A stretch of DNA of 64,000 bases from Streptomyces sp. NBC_00154 (lineage in GTDB: Bacteria; Actinomycetota; Actinomycetes; Streptomycetales; Streptomycetaceae): NCBI RefSeq assembly GCF_026342835.1, contig NZ_JAPEMI010000001.1:1866501-1930500 (forward strand), read 5' to 3'. Both the position numbers and the translations under genes were made by a program. Shown piece after piece: positions 24,533-32,250 of the stretch. Positions within the stretch are counted from its first letter, which is position 1. Each line of letters begins with the position of its first letter. The notes below the pieces were generated by a model. The model had not been told where the DNA came from. It saw nothing but the letters and a program-made list of their open reading frames with translations, and searched no databases.

Positions 24533-26578
24533 CTACCGGGGATCCCCCTGCCCGGCGATCCTGCGCACCGTGTGCAGCAGGTACTCCTTGCGGTTGAGCG
24601 GGTTGTGGTCGGTACGCGGACGGTCCGGGACCGTACCGACCACCGCCCGGTACGAGTCGAAGGCCGTCTCCAGGACGCCTTCGCCGCGCGTGAGCGCCGG
24701 AAGCCGTTGGTGCAGCTCATGGACCCGCGCCGCCGGCATCTCACCCTGCAGTACGCACGACGCGCCCTGCACCGCCGGGGTCCGCGGCACGGCGCGCAGG
24801 CGGGCGAGTACGGGCAGGGCCGGGCCGAGCGTGTCCGCCGGAAGCTCCAGCCGGAACCGGTGCATCGGCTCGTACACCGTGGTGCCGGCCTGTTGCAACG
24901 CGGCCATCAGGACGAGCGGTGTCAGATTGCGGAAATCCCCGGCCGTGCTCGACATGGATTTGTCGAATACGGCATGAGAATGGCTCTGCCGGGGCCAGTA
25001 GCCGGAATGCGTCATCGTGACAATGCAATCGGTGACCTGCCAGCCGTGAATTCCCTGCCGCAGCGCCGAACGGACCGTTTCCTCGACCGCCCTCATCAAT
25101 GAGAACGGCATGGATCCGAGCTCCACCTCCAGCCGGTATTCCACTCCGCTGCCGATCGGGGCGGGATCGACACGCAGTCCGATGGTCGCCAGGAAAGGGG
25201 TGTGCTCCGTGTCCCCGACCTCGAAAGCGGACCCGCTGCCGATCGGCCGTTCCACACAGATGGTGGTGGTCTCCCGGAAGGTGACGTCGATCCCGAATTC
25301 GTCGGCCAGCGTCGCCTGAATGACTTCCTTCTGCACCTCACCGTAGAGCGATACGGACACTTCCTTCCGGATGTCGTCCTGACGCAGATTGATCAGCGGG
25401 TCCTGTTCGGCGAGCTGGGCGAGTGCGAGATGGAGTTCGCCCCGGCCGGCCGGGGCGCGGGGCACGACGACCGATTCGAGCGTCGGCGGGGCGAAGAAGT
25501 GACCGGTCGTGGCGGTGCCCGGGACGCCGACCGAATCGCCGATCCGAATGTCGCCGAGCCCCCGGAGCTTCCCGATCTGCCCCGCGCGGACCGACGAGGC
25601 ACGGACGGTGGAGCCCTCGTCGAAGACGCTGATGGCGGTGACCTTGCCGTCGCGGCGCCCGCCTCGCTCGTCCGGCGCGTCATTGTCACCGTGTCCGCCG
25701 TCCCGGCCGAACGGCAGCCGGTCGCGGGTCCGTACCGTTCCCGAGAGCATCCGGACATACGCGATCTTCTCGCCGCTCGAACCGCGCTCGACCTTGAACA
25801 CGGTGCCCGAGACCGGCCCGTCGACGTCGCCCTCGGCCGCGGGCAGCAGCTCCCTGATCCCACCGATCAGAGCGTCCACACCCGTCCCGGTGATGGCCGA
25901 TCCGAAGAAGACCGGATGGACGAGCGCCTCCCCGGTCTGCGCGACCAGAGCGCTGCGGAGCGTGCTGTACGGGAGCGACGCGCCGCCGTCGACGTACGCG
26001 GCGAGGAGAGCGTCGTCGCCGTCGGCGAGCAGCTCGGTCAGCCGGGAGGTGAAGCCGGGGTCGGAGTCCGTGTGCGGCGTGCAGCGGGCGCTCCGCGTCC
26101 CCAGCCCGTCGACCGACCCCATCGCGACCACGTCCGGGGTCAGCTTCTCTGAGACGGTCCGCAGAACGGACGCGTACTGTGCACCGCCGCGGTCGATCTT
26201 GTTCACGAAGATGAGCGTGGGAATGCGCAGCCGCTGCAGGGTCCGCATCAGCACGCGGGTCTGCGCCTGCACACCCTCCACGGCGGAGACGACCAGCACC
26301 GCGCCGTCGAGCACGCTCAAAACCCGCTCCACCTCGGCGATGAAGTCCGGGTGACCGGGTGTGTCGATCAGATTGACCGTGATGTCGTCGATGGGGAACG
26401 AGACGACGGCCGACTTGATCGTAATGCCGCGCTGTCGTTCGAGCGCGAGGGAATCGGTCTGGGTGTTCCCGTCGTCGACGCTGCCGATCTCGTCGATGAC
26501 CCCGGCGGCGTGGAGCAGCCGCTCGGTCAGGCTTGTCTTACCGGCGTCGACATGCGCCAGAATTCCCAGGTTCAGCAT
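24533..26578 (-). CDS. otrA: Otr(A)/Tet(M)-like ribosomal protection GTPase
   Basis: A 681-residue EF-G-like GTPase of the tetracycline ribosomal protection family. The G motifs are complete: AHVDAGKTS, RGITIKSA, DTPGHPDF and NKID. Domain IV carries MTHSGYWPRQSHSHAVFDK, typical of Tet(O)/Tet(M)/Otr(A). These proteins chase tetracycline from the ribosome. An unusual Gly/Asp/Arg insertion (GRDGGHGDNDAPDERGGRRDG) sits in domain II. ATG 26578 gives the normal MLNLGILAHVDAGKT start; GTG 26584 is the alternative. Neither has a strong ribosome site, in contrast to the overlapping leader ORF. Many streptomycetes carry such a gene without making tetracyclines, so the drug class is inferred. Confidence 0.85.
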   Translation of the reverse strand: MLNLGILAHVDAGKTSLTERLLHAAGVIDEIGSVDDGNTQTDSLALERQRGITIKSAVVSFPIDDITVNLIDTPGHPDFIAEVERVLSVLDGAVLVVSAVEGVQAQTRVLMRTLQRLRIPTLIFVNKIDRGGAQYASVLRTVSEKLTPDVVAMGSVDGLGTRSARCTPHTDSDPGFTSRLTELLADGDDALLAAYVDGGASLPYSTLRSALVAQTGEALVHPVFFGSAITGTGVDALIGGIRELLPAAEGDVDGPVSGTVFKVERGSSGEKIAYVRMLSGTVRTRDRLPFGRDGGHGDNDAPDERGGRRDGKVTAISVFDEGSTVRASSVRAGQIGKLRGLGDIRIGDSVGVPGTATTGHFFAPPTLESVVVPRAPAGRGELHLALAQLAEQDPLINLRQDDIRKEVSVSLYGEVQKEVIQATLADEFGIDVTFRETTTICVERPIGSGSAFEVGDTEHTPFLATIGLRVDPAPIGSGVEYRLEVELGSMPFSLMRAVEETVRSALRQGIHGWQVTDCIVTMTHSGYWPRQSHSHAVFDKSMSSTAGDFRNLTPLVLMAALQQAGTTVYEPMHRFRLELPADTLGPALPVLARLRAVPRTPAVQGASCVLQGEMPAARVHELHQRLPALTRGEGVLETAFDSYRAVVGTVPDRPRTDHNPLNRKEYLLHTVRRIAGQGDPR

Positions 26579-26648
26579 GTGCACGAAGCTTCATGTCCTC
26601 AAGATCGGTGACAATTTCCGTCTGAATGAACATGGGAGTTCCGCGCAT
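26538..26648 (-). CDS. Putative 36-residue leader peptide overlapping the otrA start
   Basis: ATG 26648 follows an excellent ribosome site (CCAGGAGACGATC). The frame runs 36 codons, MRGTPMFIQTEIVTDLEDMK and on to GNSGACRRR, and stops at 26538-26540. That is 40 bases beyond the otrA ATG and in a different frame (offset 70). It is the best-placed start in the region, while otrA itself has a poor one. Leader-peptide control is known upstream of tet(M), though by a different layout. Whether this peptide is made is not known; a chance ORF is possible. Confidence 0.45.
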   Translation of the reverse strand: MRGTPMFIQTEIVTDLEDMKLRAHAEPGNSGACRRR

Positions 26649-27164
26649 GATCGTCTCCTGGGTATCGATTGACCGACGACCGGTCGGCTGATGCCGGGAG
26701 TACAGCAGGAAGCCACCCCGGCGGACAACTCATTTATGACCGGATTTCCAGCCGGAACCGTCGAACGCCCCCGATTTTCTGCGCGGATCGCAAAGCCGGA
26801 AGCCGGGGCGACGGTCCGGCCAGGGGCCGAGTCGGAGTCAGGTACCCCCAACTCGGCGCGGAATCAGGCAAGTTCGAGTGCTCCGCACGGGCGCCACCAG
26901 CTCCAGCGAACGACCCGTCACCATGGGGTGCAGTCAGCAAACGAGTGGGCCGACGAGCCCCAAACCTCGGCGCGGCGTTGCATACAGTCCAATGGGTGAT
27001 TATTCGCTTTTCACCACCCGAAGAGACCACGCATTAGCTCCGGCGCGGAGCTGCCTAATGGCGCTGAGTCGCTTTTCGATTGACGGTGGAACATGTCGCT
27101 ACTGCGTCACACCGAGTCGACAGCCAGTCACTCACCGCAGTTGCGCCGAAAGGAACGTGTTCAG
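26649..27164. other. 516-bp intergenic region, no gene seen
   Basis: Divergent promoter region between the otrA unit (minus) and the Gly/Asp-rich surface protein (plus). It is clearly less GC-rich than its surroundings. I see the palindrome CGACCGGTCG near 26680 and the stem-loop at 27032-27060, but no convincing protein, tRNA or insertion-sequence end. A TTGACG at 27080-27085 is a possible -35 box without a good -10 partner. Confidence 0.6.
27032..27060. other. Stem-loop upstream of the surface-protein gene
   Basis: CATTAG plus CTCCG (27032-27042) pair with CGGAG (27046-27050) and CTAATG (27055-27060), with a 3-nt loop and a 4-nt bulge. It lies about 105 bp upstream of the ATG. It could be a terminator of an upstream transcript or a regulatory hairpin; nothing decides between them. 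Confidence 0.35.
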
Positions 27165-28274
27165 ATGCGCTCTGCCCGCACCTTGTTCGCTTCGGCCGCC
27201 ATCAGTGCGGTCCTGGCGATCACGACACCAGCTGCCTTCGCGATGACCGTGGCCGACCGGGACGGTGAAGGCTCCTCCCACAGCAGCCACGAGCACGGCA
27301 ACCGGGGCGAAGACGGCGCCCGTGGCAGCGACGAAGGCGGCCGTGGCAGCGACGAAGGCGGCCGTGGCAGCGACGAAGGCGGCCGTGGCAGCGACGAAGG
27401 CGGCCGCGGCGGCGACGAAGACGCCAGTGGCAGCGACGAAAGCGGCCGCGGCGGCGACGAAGACGCCAGTGGCAGCGACGAAAGCGGCCGCGGCGGCGAC
27501 GAAGGTGGCGATCGCCAGGACGGAGACAGGCCCAGCGGTGGCGTCCGCACCGGTGGTGGTGCCCTGGCCATGAAGGCGGCCGGTGAAGATGACCACGGCC
27601 ACAAGTCCGACCACGGCGGGAAGTCCGACCACGGCGGGAAGGGAGGCTACGGCAACGAGGACGGCAGTGGCGACAGCGAGGACGCCGGCACCGGATTCGT
27701 CGACGAGGACAGCAGTGGCTACCTCGACAAGCACGGCGACGAGGCCGGCGACGAGGACGGCAGCGAGGACGGCAGCGAGGACGGCAGCGACTACGGCAGC
27801 GAGGAGGGCAGCGGCTACCTCGAGAAGCACGGCGGTGACAAGAAGAAGGGCAGCGGCTACCTCGAGAAGCACGGCGACAAGGGCAGCCGCGGTAACGGCA
27901 GCAAGCCCAGCGGTGGCGTCCGCACCGGTGGCGGCGCCATGGCCATGGTCGTGTCCGACGACGGCCACGGCGACAAGGGCGGCCACGGCGACAAGGGCGG
28001 CCGTGGGGACGGCGGCAGCCGTGGGGACGAGGGCGGCTACGGCGACGACGGTGGTTACGGCGACGACGGTGGTTACGGCGACGACGGTGGCGAAGAGAGC
28101 GGCAGGGGCGGCGACAGCGACCGGCCGAGCGGCGGAGTCCGCACCGGTGGTGGCGGGACGGCCGTGACCGCCGGCAGCGGTCTGGCCGCCGGTTCGGCAC
28201 TGCTGATCGGTGGGCTCGGCGTCGGTGCGTACAAGATGCGCCGCCGTCAGGCCACGGGCGGTGCGGTGGCCTGA
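27165..28274 (+). CDS. Secreted, membrane-anchored Gly/Asp-rich repeat protein; candidate sortase substrate
   Basis: A 369-residue protein with a signal peptide (1-26, ending TPAAFA). The body is almost entirely Gly, Asp, Ser, Glu and His repeats: RGSDEGG four times (53-80), a 14-residue RGGDEDASGSDESG unit twice (81-108), two copies of GSGYLEKHG, and GYGDDG three times (291-308). PSGGVRTGGG occurs exactly three times (123-132, 248-257, 321-330). The last copy precedes a hydrophobic helix (about 334-355) and RRR (359-361), the layout of a cell-wall sorting signal but without LPxTG or LAxTG. The class F sortase gene follows 161 bp later. Acidic Asp/His tracts might bind metal. AAAGGA precedes the ATG. 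Confidence 0.75.
   Translation: MRSARTLFASAAISAVLAITTPAAFAMTVADRDGEGSSHSSHEHGNRGEDGARGSDEGGRGSDEGGRGSDEGGRGSDEGGRGGDEDASGSDESGRGGDEDASGSDESGRGGDEGGDRQDGDRPSGGVRTGGGALAMKAAGEDDHGHKSDHGGKSDHGGKGGYGNEDGSGDSEDAGTGFVDEDSSGYLDKHGDEAGDEDGSEDGSEDGSDYGSEEGSGYLEKHGGDKKKGSGYLEKHGDKGSRGNGSKPSGGVRTGGGAMAMVVSDDGHGDKGGHGDKGGRGDGGSRGDEGGYGDDGGYGDDGGYGDDGGEESGRGGDSDRPSGGVRTGGGGTAVTAGSGLAAGSALLIGGLGVGAYKMRRRQATGGAVA
27321..27488 (+). repeat. Coding tandem repeats, 21 bp x4 then 42 bp x2
   Basis: Four 21-bp units encode RGSDEGG (27321-27404) and two 42-bp units encode RGGDEDASGSDESG (27405-27488). They are in frame and near-perfect, so copy number probably varies between strains by slippage. Confidence 0.8.
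28035..28088 (+). repeat. 18-bp coding tandem repeat x3
   Basis: Three 18-bp units encode GYGDDG in the same surface-protein gene. The second and third are identical (GGTTACGGCGACGACGGT). Confidence 0.75.
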
Positions 28275-28435
28275 ACGAACTGACCTGGACGAACTGAACG
28301 GCCAGCGGGTTGCCGCATCTGTCGCGGTCGCCGTCCCTCGGGGCGGCGGCCGCGGCGGCTGCGTTTCCCGCCCCCACCGGCTGACCGACCCACCGCCCGA
28401 CCGACTGATGACGCACGGAAGAAAGGCACGCTCCC

Positions 28436-29146
28436 ATGGCCGCCCCGCAGTCGTCCGATTCGAACCCCTCTCCATCCGGCACCGGCTCTTCCACCTTCGG
28501 CCGCACCCTGCTCTGGCCCGCAGCAGCAGCCGGACTGGGCCTGCTCATGATCTTCAACTCGTTCGGCACTGCGGAGGACAACAAGCCGCTGACCGCCCCC
28601 TCGGTGGCAGCTCCCGCCCCCGCCGCCGCCCCTCCCGCTCCGTCGGCCGCCGCCTCCCCCAGCCCGACGGGGCTGTTCATGCCGCGTTCCAACCCGACGA
28701 AGCTTCAGATCCCGTCGATCGCGGTCAACGCACCCTTCACACCGCTGACCCTCGGCGCGAAGAGGCAGCTCAACGCCCCGCCGCCGAACGACACCAACCT
28801 GGTCGGCTGGTACAAGGGCGGAGTGACGCCCGGTGAGCGCGGCTCGGCGATCGTCGCCGGTCACGTCGACACGAAGACCGGACCGGCGGTGTTCCTTCAG
28901 CTCCAGTTCGTGAAGCAAGGCGCCACAGTCGACATCACCAGGGCGGACGGCAGCGTCGCCACGTTCAAGGTCGACTCCGTCGAGAAGTTCAGCAAGGCGA
29001 ACTTCCCCAACGAGCTGGTGTACGCCGACACTCCGAACGCGCAGCTGCGGCTGATCACATGCGGCGGCACCTACGACAGGAAGGCCAAGGACTACAAGGA
29101 CAACGTCGTGGTGTTCGCCCATCTCGACTCGGCTAAGCGCCCCTGA
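28436..29146 (+). CDS. Class F sortase
   Basis: A 236-residue membrane-bound transpeptidase. One N-terminal helix (about 24-41, TLLWPAAAAGLGLLMIF) is followed by a Pro/Ala linker and the sortase barrel. His143 (VAGHVDT) and Cys209 (LRLITCGG) are the catalytic pair. The class F hallmark GGTYDRKAKDYKDNVVVFAHL closes the domain. The usual arginine after the cysteine is not obvious; Arg215 is the only one nearby. Class F enzymes are common in actinobacteria and mostly without known substrates. The gene is downstream of the triple-motif surface protein, which is the natural candidate. Its stop overlaps the convergent GNAT gene by 14 bp. Confidence 0.9.
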   Translation: MAAPQSSDSNPSPSGTGSSTFGRTLLWPAAAAGLGLLMIFNSFGTAEDNKPLTAPSVAAPAPAAAPPAPSAAASPSPTGLFMPRSNPTKLQIPSIAVNAPFTPLTLGAKRQLNAPPPNDTNLVGWYKGGVTPGERGSAIVAGHVDTKTGPAVFLQLQFVKQGATVDITRADGSVATFKVDSVEKFSKANFPNELVYADTPNAQLRLITCGGTYDRKAKDYKDNVVVFAHLDSAKRP

Positions 29147-29594
29147 AGGTCTCCGTCCGCCCCAACTCCTTGAAGAAATGATGACGGGTGTGGCCGCCCG
29201 GGATCCCTCCGCCGCTGCCGGTCTCCCGATAGCCCTGCCGACGGTAGAAGCCGGGCGCCTGGAAGGACATCGACGAGACGATCATCGACGTGCAGCCGCG
29301 CGCCACGGCCTCGTCCTCGGCGGCGCGCACCAGGCGGGCCCCCCAACCTTCGTGGCGCCGGTCGGCCCGCACCCACACTTCCGATATCCCGGCACAACCG
29401 CCCCAGGTCCAGCCGACCAGCCCGGCCACCAGTTCGCCCGCCTCATCGGTGACCCGAACGGAGAGGCCGCGGTCGTCGTGGGCGCCGGTCGCATCGTTGT
29501 TGAACGCGGTCAGCTCTTCGCTCAGCCGGGTGGAGAGCACCGGGTCCTCCGCACCGACGCACAGGGTCGTGTCCGCGCTGTGTCCAGTCGTCAT
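29133..29594 (-). CDS. GNAT family N-acetyltransferase
   Basis: A 153-residue single-domain GNAT protein. The acetyl-CoA loop is RRHEGWGARLVRAAEDEA and the C-terminal strand is FQAPGFYRRQGYRE. ATG 29594 gives MTTGHSADTTLCVGAED. It resembles the toxin- or antibiotic-type small acetyltransferases with a GGxPGGHTRHHFFK tail, but the substrate cannot be predicted. It converges on the sortase gene with overlapping 3' ends. Confidence 0.82.
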   Translation of the reverse strand: MTTGHSADTTLCVGAEDPVLSTRLSEELTAFNNDATGAHDDRGLSVRVTDEAGELVAGLVGWTWGGCAGISEVWVRADRRHEGWGARLVRAAEDEAVARGCTSMIVSSMSFQAPGFYRRQGYRETGSGGGIPGGHTRHHFFKELGRTETFRGA

Positions 29595-29647
29595 GACGCA
29601 TGAGTGTGCCAGCACCACGGATCACGCGAAACCGAAATCCGTGCTGG

Positions 29648-30634
29648 TCAGGCCGGTGGCATGGGCCACCTCCCCGGTGCAGCCGTCGGTGGTCGACTCA
29701 GGGCCGCAGCCAGAACGCCGGCCGTTCCGGCGACCAGGGCGTTGTCGGCGGGAGCGTCCCGATCGGGCTTGGTGGTCATCACGGCCAGGACGACCGGCGG
29801 GCGGCCGGGGGGCCAGGCGATGCCGGCGTTGTTGTTGCCGCCGTAGCTGCCGCCGGCGGTCTTGTCGGCGACGGTCCAGTCGGCGGGAAGCCCGGCGCGG
29901 AGGCGTTCACCGCTGGTGGTGTTGGCGAGCAGCCAGCCGGTGAGCAGCCGGCGGTCGCAGGCAACGAGTGCGTCTCCCAGGACGAGGCGCGCGTAGGTGC
30001 GTCCGACGGCACGAGGCGTGGTGGTGTCGGTCTCGCGCCATGGCTCCGCCGAGTTCAGCTCGGGCTCCCAGCGGTCGAGGCGGGTGACCGGGTCGCCGAT
30101 GGAGCGGCAGAAGCGGGTGACGGCGCCGGGGCCGCCCAGTTCTCGGAGGAGGAGGTTGGCCGCGGTGTTGTCGCTGTGCGTGATGGAGTACGCGCACAGG
30201 TCGGCGACCGTCATCCCGTGGGAGAGATTCTCGGCCCTGCCGGTGATCGGCGAGTTGCCCGAGGCCTCGACGTACTGCGCGGTGTAGCGGATGCGGCGGG
30301 CCAGGAACTCGCCGTCGCGGTCCAGATCACGAAGGACCGCCGCCGCGCCGATGGTCTTGAACAAGGAGCACATCGGGAAGCGCTCGTCCGGTCGGTACAC
30401 CACTGTGCGGCCCGTGGCGGTGTCATGGGCGTAGGCGCCGAGCCGGGCGGAGTGCTCCCGCTCCAGGGCGCGTAACTGCCGGGCGGCCCGGGCCGCCGCG
30501 CCGGACGCTGTCGGGGAAGTGTGCGCGGTCGAGGCGGCGTTCGCGGGGGGCGACAGGGACACGGCGGCCAGGGCCGCCCCGGCCCCGGTGGCCAGGATCG
30601 TCCGGCGGGTCGCGCGGGCTCCGATGGATCGCAC
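29648..30634 (-). CDS. Class A beta-lactamase, Tat-exported
   Basis: A 328-residue serine beta-lactamase. GTG 30634 has GAAGGAAAGG upstream and gives a Tat signal (RATRRTILATGAGAALAA). The motifs are S90-LF-K93 (Ambler 70-73), S154-DN (130-132), the omega-loop E190-PELN (E166 to N170) and K258-TA, where most class A enzymes have KTG. The lengths between motifs are normal, so it is likely active. Streptomyces beta-lactamases are often chromosomal and not linked to clinical resistance. It is divergent from the MOSC gene. Confidence 0.9.
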   Translation of the reverse strand: MRSIGARATRRTILATGAGAALAAVSLSPPANAASTAHTSPTASGAAARAARQLRALEREHSARLGAYAHDTATGRTVVYRPDERFPMCSLFKTIGAAAVLRDLDRDGEFLARRIRYTAQYVEASGNSPITGRAENLSHGMTVADLCAYSITHSDNTAANLLLRELGGPGAVTRFCRSIGDPVTRLDRWEPELNSAEPWRETDTTTPRAVGRTYARLVLGDALVACDRRLLTGWLLANTTSGERLRAGLPADWTVADKTAGGSYGGNNNAGIAWPPGRPPVVLAVMTTKPDRDAPADNALVAGTAGVLAAALSRPPTAAPGRWPMPPA

Positions 30635-30799
30635 AGTCGTGTGCCTTTCCTTCGTACGGCAGGACGTCTGACAGGACATCACTTCCCACCCCACTGGTTG
30701 CGATGACCGGATCAGCCGCACCCAGGGCCGTCAACCGTTTGAAGCAGCGCCGCTCCGTCGCCACCCGCTACGACGGACCGCCGAGTCCTGCAAAGCGAA

Positions 30800-30837
30800 C
30801 GCCGCCCTCGTATCACCACTCGGTTCCGAGGGCGGCG
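30800..30837. other. Stem-loop between divergent bla and MOSC genes
   Basis: An 11-bp perfect stem (CGCCGCCCTCG at 30800-30810, complement 30827-30837) with a 16-nt loop. It lies 47 bp upstream of the MOSC gene. A terminator is odd between divergent genes, so an attenuator, an operator or a relic of a lost gene are all possible. Confidence 0.45.
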
Positions 30838-30883
30838 GCCAAATATGTCGCCCCGGCCGGCAGAGGACCGTAGCCTCGCCCGC

Positions 30884-31534
30884 ATGAAGCTGCTCTCCGT
30901 CAATGTCGGCAGGCCTCGGCCCAACCCGTGGAAGGGCCTCAGCGCGACCGGGATCGACAAGCGGCCGGTTCAGGGTCCCGTCTCCGTCATCGCCCCCGGC
31001 CCGAAGGGCACCGGCACGGTCGGTCTCGTGGGCGACCGCGTGTATGACGTGAAGCACCACGGTGGTTCCGACCAGGCCGTCTACGCCTATGCCCGCGAGG
31101 ACCTCGACGGGTGGCAGGCCGAGCTGGGCAGGCCGCTCGCCGGCGGCGCCTTCGGCGAGAACCTCACGACACTCGGCCTCGACGTCAACGGCGCCCTGAT
31201 CGGTGAGCGCTGGCGCATCGGGTCCCACGTGGTCCTGGAGGTGTCGTGCGCACGGATCCCGTGCGCCACGTTCCAAGGCTGGCTGGAGCGCGAGGGCTGG
31301 ATCAAACGGTTCACGCAGGCCGCACTGCCGGGCGCCTATCTGCGCGTGATCGAGCCGGGAGAGATCCGGGCCGGCGACCCGGTGGAGATCGTGCACCGGC
31401 CCGGCCACGATGTGAGCGTGGCACTGGCCTTCCGCGCGATGACGCTCGAACCGGAACTGTTGCCGCGGCTGCTGGTCGCCGACGCGCTGCCCGAGGAGAG
31501 CAGAGAACTGGCCCGCAGGCGCACGACCACGTAG
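30884..31534 (+). CDS. MOSC domain-containing protein (YiiM-like)
   Basis: A 216-residue protein with the MOSC fold of molybdenum-cofactor sulfurases. The YiiM-type blocks are VGDRVYDVKHHGGSDQAVYA (about 47-66), GGAFGENLTT and VSCARIPCATFQGW, the last containing the conserved Cys. YiiM members use the cofactor to reduce N-hydroxylated bases such as 6-N-hydroxylaminopurine, so detoxification is the likely role. No molybdenum gene is nearby. Confidence 0.85.
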   Translation: MKLLSVNVGRPRPNPWKGLSATGIDKRPVQGPVSVIAPGPKGTGTVGLVGDRVYDVKHHGGSDQAVYAYAREDLDGWQAELGRPLAGGAFGENLTTLGLDVNGALIGERWRIGSHVVLEVSCARIPCATFQGWLEREGWIKRFTQAALPGAYLRVIEPGEIRAGDPVEIVHRPGHDVSVALAFRAMTLEPELLPRLLVADALPEESRELARRRTTT

Positions 31535-31678
31535 ACCCCCAACGGCACCGCGCGGAGGCGGAGTTGAACTCGCCCGCGACTGCGTCTCACGTCACGGTGG
31601 ACGATCAGCTGCCCGATTCGCCGCAGCTCACTCCCCGGCGGCCGGCCGCGGGGATCACGTCGCGGCGGCCGGACCGGA

Positions 31679-32062
31679 TCAGGGTGTCGGTTCCTCCGGC
31701 AGGGCCGCGTACAGGTCGCGAAACGCCGCGGTCAGGCTCGCGATCATCCGCCAGTACGTGAAGGCAACGGCGTCGGACGTGGCACCGTCCGGCCGTACGG
31801 CGACATCGAGGTTCCGGTACGCGACACGGAACAGCGCCCGGACGCCGCCACGGCCCTCCTGGTCGTAGCCGTAGTCCTCGACGGCCATCAAGGTCCGCAG
31901 ATGTCCGATCAGTTCCTTGGTCCCCGTGTCGATGACGTCGCGTCGGGGACGTGTCGGGCGTTTCGCCAGCGCATGGTCGACGGCCCGGGCGATCGCGTCG
32001 ATATCGATGCCGTTGCCGGCGGCCGCGTGCTGTGGAGCGGCATGAGGTTCGGTCCCGGTCAC
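31679..32062 (-). CDS. Hypothetical protein
   Basis: A 127-residue protein with a convincing start: GTG 32062 behind GGTAGGAGGACCC. The N-terminal 50 residues are polar. The rest is predicted mainly helical (DVIDTGTKELIGHLRTLMAVEDYGY and FTYWRMIASLTAAFRDLYAAL). No motif or membrane helix is seen, and I do not recognise a family with confidence. It lies divergent to the HTH regulator at 32251, an arrangement common for small streptomycete proteins of unknown role. Confidence 0.55.
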   Translation of the reverse strand: MTGTEPHAAPQHAAAGNGIDIDAIARAVDHALAKRPTRPRRDVIDTGTKELIGHLRTLMAVEDYGYDQEGRGGVRALFRVAYRNLDVAVRPDGATSDAVAFTYWRMIASLTAAFRDLYAALPEEPTP

Positions 32063-32250
32063 GGGTCCTCCTACCGGCGGCCGGGAGCACACCCGATTGC
32101 CTTCAGATCTCCGAGGAATGGTGCTCCAAGGAGATCCCCATATGAACCTCCGCAGAAGGCAATTCGGGTTGCGGTCCGCTTACGGACGACCGGAAATTTC
32201 TTGCGCCCGATCGCCCCACTGCCGGTGCCGGTTGTCGCTACCGTGAGTTC

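Noticed and set aside
22080..24977. A 965-codon open frame on the plus strand opposite the HelD-type gene
   Set aside because: The minus strand encodes a complete ATPase with all motifs; the plus frame has no domain and is a high-GC shadow.
27300..27500. CRISPR-like regular repeats
   Set aside because: The units are 21 and 42 bp, in frame and contiguous without spacers, and encode RGSDEGG-type peptide repeats.
27132..28692. Long minus-strand frames (447 and 490 codons) across the Gly/Asp-rich gene
   Set aside because: They read as Ala/Val or Arg/His repeats, which are the direct complement of the real repeats, and have no start signal.
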